NCBI GenBank assembly: GCA_029719485.1
Contig: CP120722.1
Location: 3,224,001 to 3,288,000 of the forward strand
Source of the DNA: Kiritimatiellota bacterium B12222
Lineage (GTDB): Bacteria > Verrucomicrobiota > Kiritimatiellia > SS1-B-03-39 > UBA6053
Length of the DNA: 64,000 nucleotides
Reading direction: 5' to 3'
Shown: positions 46,645-55,893 of the stretch, piece by piece
Position numbering within the stretch: the stretch's first letter is position 1
Layout: each line of letters begins with the position of its first letter
Notes under the pieces: model-generated
Databases searched by the model: none
What the model was told of the DNA's origin: nothing
What the model saw: the letters and a program-made list of their open reading frames with translations, nothing else
Translations under genes and position numbers: made by a program

Positions 46645-48987
46645 TCAGGGCGTTGCAAGGCCCTTCAGCACCCAAACGTCTTTCAACGCACCATCGAGCC
46701 AAAAACTGTTCTGAGCACCGATGGTCCCCAGACAGAAGTCTTCACTCGTATCAATATTTCCAAGGCTCGCCATGGATACCGCCGCACCATTTTGTACACC
46801 ATCAATGTAAATGGCCATATCACCATTTCGATCGGCCAAAAGGGTATATTCGCGCCATAGCCCATCGTCGACGTCCATAGCCGAAACAGCCTGAACTTGA
46901 TTTACACCATCGGAAACAGCAAAAACCAACTTATGATTTTCAAGCCTCACATGATACCCTGCACGATTAACGGCACGGGTCATTTTCTTGCCCATTAGGG
47001 TCGCGTAGGTGAAGGAGGTGGACCAAACTTGAGCCTGAAAACCCAAGCTAAAATCGCTAGCGGAACCAAAATTCAAGCTGCTGTCATCTCCACAGTTCAC
47101 GTAGTCGTTTACACCGTCAAAATCCAGACCACCACCATCTGGAAGCCAAGCCGGTCCATTAACCAGTACACCTGAATTACCATACATGGAAGCATCATAA
47201 GCGCTGAGCCCTGTAGCCTCATCGAGAATCATGTCCAATGCAATTGCGGGATCAAGTACCGCCTCTAAGACCCAAATGTCTTTGATCGCACCGTCAAACC
47301 AATAACTGTTGCGTGCCCCAATGGTCCCGAGGCAGAACTTCTCTAGGTTGTCGATATTGCCCACACTAGACATGGATACCGCGGCACCATCTTGCACCCC
47401 ATCGATATAAATAATCAGGTCGCCGTCTCGATCGGCATCAAATGAGTACTCACGCCAAACCCCATCATCTACGTCCATAGCAGAAACGGCCTGAACCTGG
47501 TTCACACCATCGGAAACCGCAACCACCAACTTATGTCCTTCCAATCGCATATGATAACCAGGACGGTTCACGGCTCGGGTGAGTTTTTTCCCTAATAACG
47601 TCGCGTAGGTATAAGAAGTGGGCTCGATTTGTGCCTGAAAACCGATGCTAAAATCGGTTGTGGATCCAAAATTCAAACTTCCATCATTTCCACAATCCAC
47701 ATAGTCATTTACACCGTCAAACTCTAATCCAGTCGCACCGGAGACCCAAAGGGGTCCGTTGATCAGCGCGCCCAAATTGTTGTAAGGAGAGGAATCATAC
47801 GCAATGGAGCCATGACCTAAATCCAACTTCATATCTAATATGCAATTCGCCGGAGGCAAGCCCGCCACGTTGCCCTCTTGCGTGACGTTGATGGCGTCAC
47901 CGCTCCCAATGATCACAAAACTACTGTGAATGTCATTATAGCCATTATAACGAATATTCACGGTATCGAAAACACCTGTCGGATCATCCTGACGCATGTA
48001 GATCACTCCCGAAAGGCCAGAACCAATCCCATCAAAATAATTATAGGAAATATCAACGTATTTAAAATCAGTATGCGGTCCTGATGCATGCGAACCTACA
48101 AAATAGATCCCTTTATCACAGTTGTACACATCGTTGTCGATGATACTTATATTCCCCCATTCAATCGGTGCAGGCGCACTGGTATTGGGATACAAGGACA
48201 CCGCGGTGCCATTCACTTGGTTCTCAAATAGGTTTCCTCTAATCTCTAAGTCAGAATAGTAGTTGACCGTAATCGCTTGAGTGCCAATGCCATTTAGGAA
48301 ATGATTGTCGTAGATTCCCACATTTTGAGCTCCAGGTTGCCGAGTTGCAAATTTCAAACTCCCTCTCATTTCTTCAAACAAATTTCCTTCAACTAACAGA
48401 CCATCAGTGCCGCCATGATCGTTACTGGATTGCGTGGTGGTGACTTGAGTACATTTATAGAAGTGATTATCCGCCACGATCGCATCAAAGGAATGAACCC
48501 CTGCGACGTCTGCTGATGACGTTGTAATTCTCAAGGCCGCATCTCCAAAATATTTAAAGGTACAAAACTCAACAATCGTGCCGATGGTGCTACCAAAATA
48601 CAAGCCCTGTTTTCCCCAGCCAATCCCACTAGGATACAGACCTTGAAATTCAATGTTACTGACACGTACATCCGTACTGAATCGCGTGTAAAACAGGTAT
48701 TCCCCAGAAAAACCACTCATCTTTTTGATGATGGTCCCATTTTGACCGCTAATCGTTACATCATCCAATGAATCTCTGAGAATGGTGGTGGAGACATCGA
48801 AAGTCCCAGTTGGAAAGGACAAGGTATCTCCACTTTCCAATGCATTTAATGCGAGTTGAATAGCGGCCTTATCGTCTAGACCATCATCAGGAACCGCTCC
48901 ATAACTCACCGGATCAATCGTCGCCGACAAAGCCGTTATCGCAAAGCACAACAGCCCGCATATCCAGAATTGTATTTTATTCTTCAT
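46645..48987 (-). CDS. Secreted beta-helix protein with two LamG domains
   Basis: A 780-residue exported protein (signal peptide about 1-22). Residues about 25-385 are a right-handed parallel beta-helix of pectate-lyase type, starting IDPVSYGAVPDDGLDDKAAIQLAL as in the pectate lyase/endosialidase-tailspike superfamily. Two LamG/concanavalin-like domains follow (about 400-585 and 590-775), each containing YVNCG or YVDCG, LNFGS, MTRAVNR or LTRAVNR, and YIDGVQ. The two are about three-quarters identical in DNA and even closer in protein, so they arose by duplication. No PEP-CTERM tail is present. Likely a polysaccharide-binding or degrading enzyme; substrate and catalytic residues are not assigned. 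Confidence 0.87.
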   Translation of the reverse strand: MKNKIQFWICGLLCFAITALSATIDPVSYGAVPDDGLDDKAAIQLALNALESGDTLSFPTGTFDVSTTILRDSLDDVTISGQNGTIIKKMSGFSGEYLFYTRFSTDVRVSNIEFQGLYPSGIGWGKQGLYFGSTIGTIVEFCTFKYFGDAALRITTSSADVAGVHSFDAIVADNHFYKCTQVTTTQSSNDHGGTDGLLVEGNLFEEMRGSLKFATRQPGAQNVGIYDNHFLNGIGTQAITVNYYSDLEIRGNLFENQVNGTAVSLYPNTSAPAPIEWGNISIIDNDVYNCDKGIYFVGSHASGPHTDFKYVDISYNYFDGIGSGLSGVIYMRQDDPTGVFDTVNIRYNGYNDIHSSFVIIGSGDAINVTQEGNVAGLPPANCILDMKLDLGHGSIAYDSSPYNNLGALINGPLWVSGATGLEFDGVNDYVDCGNDGSLNFGSTTDFSIGFQAQIEPTSYTYATLLGKKLTRAVNRPGYHMRLEGHKLVVAVSDGVNQVQAVSAMDVDDGVWREYSFDADRDGDLIIYIDGVQDGAAVSMSSVGNIDNLEKFCLGTIGARNSYWFDGAIKDIWVLEAVLDPAIALDMILDEATGLSAYDASMYGNSGVLVNGPAWLPDGGGLDFDGVNDYVNCGDDSSLNFGSASDFSLGFQAQVWSTSFTYATLMGKKMTRAVNRAGYHVRLENHKLVFAVSDGVNQVQAVSAMDVDDGLWREYTLLADRNGDMAIYIDGVQNGAAVSMASLGNIDTSEDFCLGTIGAQNSFWLDGALKDVWVLKGLATP
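46650..47745 (-). repeat. Internal duplication encoding tandem LamG domains
   Basis: Two coding copies, roughly 46650-47160 and 47240-47745, align over their length with many third-position changes. It is a recent-to-intermediate duplication inside one gene. Boundaries are approximate. Confidence 0.8.
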
Positions 48988-49619
48988 AACTCACATCTCC
49001 ATTTTTTTGTTAATATAGCACTCGAAGCACCATCAGAAAAAAATAGGGAGGAGCACCCACAGCTCTCCTTTGTACAAAAGCATTTACACCAAGAGCATAG
49101 GCCCCTCACGTTTCCTACAACCCACCCCAAAAGCGTTCCCATAGAGCAGACAAAACGCCACTTCACCTGACTCACCGCAGGAACCCGCAACTTACAGCAC
49201 GTGAACCCGAAAGTTGTACGACCGCCTAACCGCTTAGAATATAGACTATGAAAATTCATAAGGATATGTGTCAAAACACTCTGAAAACACCGGCTCAAAA
49301 TCTGTAACCATCTGCACAAAATTCAGGACCTAAATAACCTTTGTTACACGCAGATTAGTCTTCTATATCACTATAGCTAAAATTTAAAAATAGATATTTT
49401 AGTCTTATTTCCATAGGAATAAATCTTTCAGGGTTATTTTATTAAAAATGATATCCTGAAATGTCTTTATCTTGCCCAATATCCCCCCAGTCGCGCCATC
49501 CACAGGGTACACCATCTCCCTCTAAGAATGAGACGAGAAACCGCGCGTTCGTGGTCTCTCCACTTGAGCACCTTGAGGTCCAAAATTTTTAACCACTTCC
49601 GCCAACACGTGTTCACCTC
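48988..49619. other. Intergenic region without a supported gene
   Basis: 632 bp, AT-rich between about 49320 and 49450, likely promoter of the beta-helix/LamG gene. Both strands show only short frames without domain features or ribosome sites. I see no RNA structure I can name. Confidence 0.5.
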
Positions 49620-49962
49620 TCAGGTGGAGAGTGCTTCCACCTGACCTTGGGTCTCCTGAAGTTCAGGAAGCAACGGGACGTAGTTTCAAGTTCCAAACGC
49701 ACCGTGCTAAATTTGCTCATCACCTTATAATAGAGTTCATCATTATCCGCAAGCTTCGCTTGAGTCGCTTGGCCCTCCAGAACATCCGATTGTGCAGATA
49801 AATCCTTCCTGTCCCGCATACCCGCATAAATCCTGAAGCGCTTGCGAATAGGCCTTGCGCAGATCCCGAGGACTTTGCGTCTCTGTAGCTGTGAGAGATC
49901 CTCCAAAAGCACTGAAATAAAGCACCATAAAGAGCGCAAAAAAGGGAAATCATATTCTGCAT
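49620..49962 (-). pseudogene. Decayed small secreted protein gene (three frames)
   Basis: No single frame gives a plausible protein, but three frames joined do. One frame starts at the ATG at 49962 with a signal-like start (MQNMISLF). Losing one base from its T6 run moves it into ALFMVLYFSAFGGSLTAT, then TETQSPRDLRKAYSQAL. A second frame continues with YAGMRDRKDLSAQSDVLEGQ and KLADNDELYYKVMSKF. A third ends YVPLLPELQETQGQVEALST at a TGA at 49620. The composite is a roughly 110-residue exported helical protein. Sequencing error is the main alternative, but three shifts in 340 bp favour decay. Confidence 0.5.
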
Positions 49963-50108
49963 AAGGCATGAACCTACTCATAATACTCAGGTTTTGTCAG
50001 ACCTCAGGTTATGAGAAATCAATCAGTCCCATTGAAACACTTATTCCACACCATATCGCTTCAAAAAACGCGCGCTCTGCTCCCCCCACTCTCAACTAAA
50101 ACAGTAGA

Positions 50109-50837
50109 CTACGGTCTCCGTGCTCGTATCAGAATCTCCTCCGTCAACTGTGTGTACTCGCCCCCAAAATGATGTCCTCCTGGCAAGATGAGTTTTTCGG
50201 AAATGGCCGGGTCAATATCCTGACAGAGGCTGTCCACTTCCTTTTCACCACAAACTGAAAATACAGGCAGTGGCGAGAGCTTTTCAATGAGGGGCAACAA
50301 CAATTCGGCCCCCTTTTGAGGATGGGGAGCAAAACCAAGCCATCCTGAAAAGCGGAAGGTATAATCAGCCGCCTGACTCATCCCAATCAATGAAATATGG
50401 CGAATCCGTTCCCGCACCCCAGAATCTAGAAAGCCAATCGCACCAGGAAGCACATCCGCCCCCATAGAGTAGCCTACCAAGACCACCTCGTCACAGTCCC
50501 AGACCTTGGAGAAATGATCCACGATACGCCCCAAATCATGTCCTGTTTTAGCAGCCGTCTTGCCTCCCCAAAAATACCGCATACAATCGATCCCCACCAC
50601 AGGAAGATTCGCCGTTTGTAAGGCACTCGCCAGGTGGGAGGTTAAATGTGCCCACCCCCCATCGCCAGAATACAGCACCACAAAACGACGCGTTGTTTTT
50701 ATGCCCGAATCTTCAAGCCCATAAAGCACTAATGGCAATTCCTCTAACTCATCTACAGGCCCTCTTCGCGAACCGGCAAACCATGAGATAAATCGAACAA
50801 TTTTACCGGTCAGACCTTTTAAAATCAAATTTTTCAT
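50109..50837 (-). CDS. VirJ/AcvB-like alpha/beta hydrolase (lipid aminoacyl hydrolase type)
   Basis: A 242-residue alpha/beta-hydrolase of the VirJ family. It has VVLYSGDGGWAHLTSHLASAL, the nucleophile in VLVGYSMGADVLPG, and a C-terminal GGHHFGGEYTQL with the histidine. In rhizobia and Agrobacterium, AcvB hydrolyses lysyl-phosphatidylglycerol and its gene is next to lpiA. The same pairing occurs here: the MprF/LpiA-like gene lies 12 bp upstream. Unlike AcvB, no clear signal peptide is visible; the first 20 residues are weakly hydrophobic and basic, so localisation is uncertain. The exact lipid cannot be read from the sequence. Confidence 0.82.
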   Translation of the reverse strand: MKNLILKGLTGKIVRFISWFAGSRRGPVDELEELPLVLYGLEDSGIKTTRRFVVLYSGDGGWAHLTSHLASALQTANLPVVGIDCMRYFWGGKTAAKTGHDLGRIVDHFSKVWDCDEVVLVGYSMGADVLPGAIGFLDSGVRERIRHISLIGMSQAADYTFRFSGWLGFAPHPQKGAELLLPLIEKLSPLPVFSVCGEKEVDSLCQDIDPAISEKLILPGGHHFGGEYTQLTEEILIRARRP

Positions 50838-50849
50838 AATCAGTATCCC

Positions 50850-53399
50850 TCAACGAAACAGCATCTCCTTCCATCCCCCCGCAACCAAGGTCGCGATATG
50901 GGTCAACACTTGAGGCACCCGCAATCCCCCAATGGTTGCGAGGTAACGGGGCCTCCAATCGGGAGAAAATTTTTCTTTGTACGCTCTCAAGCCTCTGAAA
51001 TTATAAAAGTGTTCCCCATGCTCATAAATTTGCGCGCCAATCCGACTCCACATCGGTGCCAAAGGATGATCATCCAATCCTGCCAACGGAGCCGCCCCTA
51101 AACTGAAAGAGCGATAGCCATTTTCTGCCCCCCACAACAGCAAGTTGATAAAGAGGTATTCCATACATCCACTCGGGGAATTTTTTGTAAAACGCATCAA
51201 ATCGATAGACAGTTCTTCATGGTTTCCACTTTTCCAAATATTAGTGAAAGCTACAATTTCTGCATTCACTTTCACCACCGCAAAGTCGTAGTGACGCAAG
51301 TATTCCTCTGAGAAAAACCCTAAAGAAAACCCCTTTTCTGAACTGTTTTTATCCCCTAACCACTCATCGGAAATTTGTTTGAGTTGTGGCATCATGTTCA
51401 AGGCTTGGGCACAGGGAATAAACTCAAAACTACAGCCATCACGTTCTAAACGACTTACGGTCTGTCTCAATCCCTTTCGCTTGGGTCCTTCTAGTGAAAA
51501 TCCCACCAGCGGAACCACAGCCTCTTCGCCAATTTTCGTCAGTGAGAACCCTGCATCTAAATACAAAGGCAAATGTTCGGTTGAAATACCGTAGAAAGCC
51601 GCTCGATCATTATGCTGATCACTCAGCTCTCGAAAGGTCCAAACCAATTCTTCAAACTCGCTCACATCCCCCACCGGATCTCCCATCGCAATCCAACTCC
51701 CCCCTTCAACCGCATACATAATAAATGACTTCCTCGACGGACTCATTAAAAATGACTTATCCCCTAGCAATGCAAGATTGGCCTTCGTCACAGAAGAAGC
51801 CGCGACAATGGCTTCGATCTCCTGAAGTTCCTCTGGGGTCACTGGATCAGGCTTGGCCTTCACTGGGGCCACCATACGAGCCAAAATCAAGAGTCCCATT
51901 AATATGCCCGCGCCCACAATAGCTCTTAAGGAACGAGAGGCATCACCATTCAACGCAAATTGCCACCAAAGCTCATTGCTGTATTGCACATGTTTATATG
52001 AAAAGGACACCAGCCATAACGAGGTGCCAATAATGACAATGTAGGTTAGCAACCATTTCAAACTCAAGGGTTGAGCAAACAAAGATGCCTGCCGATAAAA
52101 GTGATGCCGACATGGCCACAGCACCAGCGCCAAAAAGACTAACACGCCCCCCGCCCCAAATTCCCCTTTGGTAAAGGCCATCACCGCCCCCACCAAAAAG
52201 AGAATCATCGAAAATACATACGCAGAATCAATCTGACGATAAATCCCTCGCGCCAGAAAGAGCAAAAGCACCCCGACCAAGCTCCCCGCAAAGTGAGAAA
52301 ATTCGATAACCGACAGAGGAAATACATTTTCCAACCAGGCCAAACGTCCGTGAAATGATGGAGTCGCCCCTGTAAATAGCAACATCGCACCCGAGACCAA
52401 CGACGCCATCGATAACAAGGGAGGCACGATGATCGGGAGTACATTTTTCACATGACTCTGAAGCGGCTTCGCTTGTTTACTCCAACGAATGGTCTCATAA
52501 ATTCCCAGCAGTCCCAAGGCTAAGGCCAAGGGTAGAAAATAATAAATCGTACGGTAAACCAATAAGACCCCAACGATATCTGGCGTATCGATCCAAGGTG
52601 TGAGGAAAAGCAAAATAACGGCATCGAAAACCCCCATACCTCCGGGCACATGGCTGATCATACCTGCAAATATTGCCAATAAAAAGATTCCCAGAAAAAT
52701 GCTAAAACTGGGCGCGCCCTCGGGCAATAAAATATAGAAAACCAAGGTCGCCAACATGATATCGATCCCCCCAATCAGAAATTGCCCACAAGCCATTCGT
52801 AGCGTTGGCAATTGGAATGACCAATTTCGGATTTTCAGAGGCGATTTTCGCAGTCCACACGAAATCAAATACCCCAACACCCACAATAAAAGCACCACGC
52901 CTACGAATCGAATTTCAAACAATGAAAGGATAAAATCCTCAGGAATTTCAAAATGCCCCCACGTAAATCCCACCCCACAGGTTACAAAAAAACCACCCCA
53001 AAAACTCAACGCACAAAAGGCAACCAACTTGGTAACCTCCAAAGCCCCAAAACCCCAATTCGAATACAGCCGAAACCGCAAAGCGGTGCCTCCCAAGGAA
53101 GACATCCCCAAATTATAACTCAACACATAGCTGGAGAAGGAAACCAGCAATGTTTTCGGATAAGAGAGCTTTTTTCCCAGATAACGAATGCCCAATAAAT
53201 CGTAAAAGGTCAGAATCCAGTAGCTAAAAACCGTTACCCCTATGCCCAAAAGAATGCGCTGACGGGGGATATCCGCCAAGCCTTTCTTCAAGTCTTTGTA
53301 ACTAAAAGTCGCAAGTTCATGAGAAAGTAACCATCCCGATAAACAAAGCATCGCAACTACGAAAACGGAAAGCAGGAGCGTTTTAATTTTTTTATTCAT
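50850..53399 (-). CDS. MprF/LpiA-like lipid aminoacyl transferase and flippase
   Basis: An 849-residue membrane protein. The N-terminal half (about 1-515) has about 14 hydrophobic helices (flippase part, with NLGMSSLGGTALRFRLYS and ISHVPGGMGVFDAVI). The C-terminal half (about 540-840) is the DUF2156 GNAT-fold synthetase (SRKSFIMYAVEGGSWIAMGDPVGD, RKGLRQTVSRLERDG, YNFRGLRAYKEKFSPDW). MprF proteins move Lys or Ala from aminoacyl-tRNA to phosphatidylglycerol, reducing surface charge and raising resistance to cationic peptides and acid. A VirJ/AcvB-type hydrolase follows, completing a synthesis and removal pair. Specificity (Lys, Ala or other) is unknown. Confidence 0.93.
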   Translation of the reverse strand: MNKKIKTLLLSVFVVAMLCLSGWLLSHELATFSYKDLKKGLADIPRQRILLGIGVTVFSYWILTFYDLLGIRYLGKKLSYPKTLLVSFSSYVLSYNLGMSSLGGTALRFRLYSNWGFGALEVTKLVAFCALSFWGGFFVTCGVGFTWGHFEIPEDFILSLFEIRFVGVVLLLWVLGYLISCGLRKSPLKIRNWSFQLPTLRMACGQFLIGGIDIMLATLVFYILLPEGAPSFSIFLGIFLLAIFAGMISHVPGGMGVFDAVILLFLTPWIDTPDIVGVLLVYRTIYYFLPLALALGLLGIYETIRWSKQAKPLQSHVKNVLPIIVPPLLSMASLVSGAMLLFTGATPSFHGRLAWLENVFPLSVIEFSHFAGSLVGVLLLFLARGIYRQIDSAYVFSMILFLVGAVMAFTKGEFGAGGVLVFLALVLWPCRHHFYRQASLFAQPLSLKWLLTYIVIIGTSLWLVSFSYKHVQYSNELWWQFALNGDASRSLRAIVGAGILMGLLILARMVAPVKAKPDPVTPEELQEIEAIVAASSVTKANLALLGDKSFLMSPSRKSFIMYAVEGGSWIAMGDPVGDVSEFEELVWTFRELSDQHNDRAAFYGISTEHLPLYLDAGFSLTKIGEEAVVPLVGFSLEGPKRKGLRQTVSRLERDGCSFEFIPCAQALNMMPQLKQISDEWLGDKNSSEKGFSLGFFSEEYLRHYDFAVVKVNAEIVAFTNIWKSGNHEELSIDLMRFTKNSPSGCMEYLFINLLLWGAENGYRSFSLGAAPLAGLDDHPLAPMWSRIGAQIYEHGEHFYNFRGLRAYKEKFSPDWRPRYLATIGGLRVPQVLTHIATLVAGGWKEMLFR

Positions 53400-53499
53400 A
53401 GAACCACTTCAAAAGGAGCATCACCCCTCCTGTCATAAAATAAGTGATCCGTCTATAAAATCATCGCTATCGTCATCAGATGAAGACGCCTAAAAAAAT

Positions 53500-53527
53500 A
53501 TGCGATGTCCCCTAAGGAACACCGCAT
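53500..53527 (-). terminator. Probable terminator of the beta-helix gene
   Basis: Stem ATGCG/CGCAT (53500-53504 with 53523-53527) continued by three and two more pairs across two mismatches, loop CTAA. On the minus strand it is followed by a U-run (A-run at 53492-53498 on the plus strand). It lies 57 bp past the stop of the upstream minus-strand gene and before mprF. Confidence 0.55.
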
Positions 53528-53583
53528 GATCATTGTGCTGATGGAAAATCATTCCCATCACCACTGAGAAGGAAAGGTCTGTT

Positions 53584-55464
53584 TCATGGCATGGGTTCTA
53601 GCCGAACGTTATCAATCAACAACGGAGAAGCCATGGCCCCACTGCTCCGAATGTAGAATCCGGCGAAGTCTTCAAGCGTCTCTCCAGCTGAAACAAAGTC
53701 GGAGAGCGGAATGGCCAACTCTTGCCAGCCAGTTTCTGATCCATTCAACACTCCGGGAAGTGGAACTTCTTGAGTCTTGGGCAAACCGGATAAGGTAATG
53801 ACATTGACCTCTAATTTCGGCATCGCCTGATTTCCAGTACGAATGGACATGCGAAGTTCCCAATCCACATCACCGTAATTGACAAATTGAATGGCCGCAG
53901 TTTGGCGTTTGGTGCGATATGACGCTCCACCACCCTTTCCTCCTTTACTCACCACAGCCAGAGCATTTCCTCCATCAATACCTTTCCCTTTTTGGGTCGC
54001 CATATCCAAATCACGCCATCCACTTAAATACCAACCACTTGGAGACTTATCACGATAGAGCCATAAGGTTTTTGCCTCCAAGAGAACGGCTTTGGTTTCA
54101 ATCAAGGGTTGCAAGGGACGAACTTGTGCAAGCAAATCAACACCATCTGGTGTTTCCGTATAGCCCGGGGTACCTTCTTCAGGCATGGCAGTTGATTTAA
54201 GCGGACGAATCCACACATCCTCTCCAACTGTGAAGTTTTCTTCGGGCAATGCGGTAACGCCTTCAGGCAACTCAATAATGGAGTTTACGACGGTGATGTT
54301 CATCATCGCTTTTTTCTCGGGCGTCACCTTGTAGGTATTAATTTCCAACGGTACGGCTGAATCGAGAAAACTTGAATTGTAAATGCGAGCACGTCCACCG
54401 GTCCACAAACCAACCGTATTGGAATTTCCACCACGCTTAAATGGGGTCTCGGAAATACAATTCCAAAACAATACACCGGGTTCCTGATTCCAAAAACGAT
54501 AATTCTTTTTGTTATCCTTTGCAATACAGTCAATCAGAAGTGGGTTTGGAGATTTATCATCCCATCCCCCATCTGTATTTCCGTAAGATTCACAGCGAAT
54601 GTAGGTCAGATTGTAGGCTGTAGACTCAGCGCAAAACCCATCGGCATTCCAGTAACTATTTCCTGCCTTTTCATGATAATTGTTGCGCGCAATACAATCA
54701 ATAAAGGTGATGTCATGATCAAACACACCACTGCCTTTGCTCCCGCCAATGACATTAAAACTCATTGGAAAGGGCTCAACATACCACTCTTTGCCCCCGG
54801 CATCTGCCGTACAGTTGACCACCGTAATGTCGTAACACCCATCCCGAAAGCGAAAACCGCGTTTGGTGTAGTGCAAGACGTCGCAATCACGAATCTCTAT
54901 GTTGTGAGTCCCGATTTCGGGTTTGCTGGCATAAGCACCTCCCAGAAAAATAAAAGCATCACGGGTACCTTCGACATCTACATCCACAATGCGTCCGTTA
55001 GATACCCGACCCGGTGAAGCCGTCGTCACCGCTTCGCGACAGTTTTTAATCACCAAATTTTCGATCGCCCACCAGGTTGAGCCCGAAGCTATCGTCAACA
55101 TCGGAAATCCTTTTCCTTTGTCTTCTTTTTGCCAATCTCCCGTGAATACCGGACGTTGACCATTTAAGGTCACCCCTTTGAGGGTTTTTACGTCCTCAGC
55201 TTTCGTACCATCTGCGGACAAAGTTGTCCGTTTCGCAGTGTACGCCCCCCCCCCTAAAAACAAGGTGTCACCAGCGCCCAATTTTTCCCAGGCCTCTTGC
55301 AGACCATTTTCGCCTTGCTCATAGGAGAGCGCGTTGTCCCAATCCACTCCATTTTGATCTCCAGCGCCTTGGGGTAACATGTAAAGATCTGCAGCTTGTA
55401 AGCTGAAACTTAGCAAAAGTGCTGCGCAGGAAGGCAGACATAATTTCAAAAAGGAATGAGGCAT
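53584..55464 (-). CDS. Secreted right-handed beta-helix protein, putative polysaccharide lyase-like
   Basis: A 626-residue exported protein (signal peptide about 1-24). Residues about 25-450 form a right-handed parallel beta-helix, with many NIEIRDCD-, ITVVNCTA- and ITFIDCIA-type coil repeats and YNLTYIRCESYGNTDGGWDDK, as in PL9-type lyases and similar enzymes. The C-terminal ~170 residues (WYLSGWRDLDMAT to LLIDNVRL) look like a carbohydrate-binding beta-sandwich. No catalytic residue set can be assigned with confidence. A probable terminator follows and the leader is over 400 bp. Likely attacks or binds an acidic polysaccharide in a marine or mucus setting; inferred only. Confidence 0.82.
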   Translation of the reverse strand: MPHSFLKLCLPSCAALLLSFSLQAADLYMLPQGAGDQNGVDWDNALSYEQGENGLQEAWEKLGAGDTLFLGGGAYTAKRTTLSADGTKAEDVKTLKGVTLNGQRPVFTGDWQKEDKGKGFPMLTIASGSTWWAIENLVIKNCREAVTTASPGRVSNGRIVDVDVEGTRDAFIFLGGAYASKPEIGTHNIEIRDCDVLHYTKRGFRFRDGCYDITVVNCTADAGGKEWYVEPFPMSFNVIGGSKGSGVFDHDITFIDCIARNNYHEKAGNSYWNADGFCAESTAYNLTYIRCESYGNTDGGWDDKSPNPLLIDCIAKDNKKNYRFWNQEPGVLFWNCISETPFKRGGNSNTVGLWTGGRARIYNSSFLDSAVPLEINTYKVTPEKKAMMNITVVNSIIELPEGVTALPEENFTVGEDVWIRPLKSTAMPEEGTPGYTETPDGVDLLAQVRPLQPLIETKAVLLEAKTLWLYRDKSPSGWYLSGWRDLDMATQKGKGIDGGNALAVVSKGGKGGGASYRTKRQTAAIQFVNYGDVDWELRMSIRTGNQAMPKLEVNVITLSGLPKTQEVPLPGVLNGSETGWQELAIPLSDFVSAGETLEDFAGFYIRSSGAMASPLLIDNVRLEPMP

Positions 55465-55790
55465 AAACGGTCTCCGTAATGTTAAGGGATATAATATAGA
55501 TGACTAACAGTCACCTTTTTCCAATTGATACTGAATCGAAGGGCAAAAAGGTGATTCAGGCAAGATGCTACCTAGAACCTTAAGTAAAGTACACAAAATA
55601 ATTTTAATAAAATAGAGAACTTGGGTCAAAAACCTCCAGCACACCTCCTTAAATATTACGATGCCCTGCAAGGTCTAGTGAAAGAAAACCTAAGTAAAAT
55701 GACCCAAACCCAGTAACCAAATCCCCCTTTCGTTTGTGTGCTTTATGATCTCCACACACAAACAAACACTCCCATCCTATAGCAGGAGCA

Positions 55791-55854
55791 TCAACCCCAT
55801 CGACGAAATATCAGGCGCCTCAACCCCATTGACGTAATATCAGGCCTCTCAACC
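55791..55854. repeat. 29-bp tandem repeat, two units plus start of a third
   Basis: Units at 55791-55819 and 55820-55848 begin TCAACCCCAT and differ at four or five positions; a third starts TCAACC at 55849 and then turns into the hairpin. There are no spacers, so this is not a CRISPR array. Confidence 0.75.
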
Positions 55855-55883
55855 AGCACGCTTCCTTACCCAAAGCGTGCTGG
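55853..55883 (-). terminator. Hairpin after the exosortase gene
   Basis: An 11-bp perfect stem (55853-55863 with 55873-55883), 9-nt loop. It lies 11 bp after the exosortase stop on the minus strand but has no U-tract, so termination there would be weak or factor-assisted. Confidence 0.45.
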
Positions 55884-55893
55884 AGCAAAGCAC

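Larger units (their letters stand above)
55465..55893. other. Intergenic region with tandem repeat and hairpin
   Basis: 429 bp without a supported gene. It contains the promoter of the minus-strand beta-helix gene, a 29-bp tandem repeat and an 11-bp hairpin close to the exosortase stop, listed separately. Confidence 0.5.

Noticed and set aside
49613..49981. 122-residue minus-strand open frame as an intact gene
   Set aside because: Its N- and C-terminal parts look like out-of-frame translation; only the middle resembles protein. Treated as part of a pseudogene.
55791..55854. Short repeats as a CRISPR array
   Set aside because: Units abut with no spacers and there are only two; no cas genes are present.
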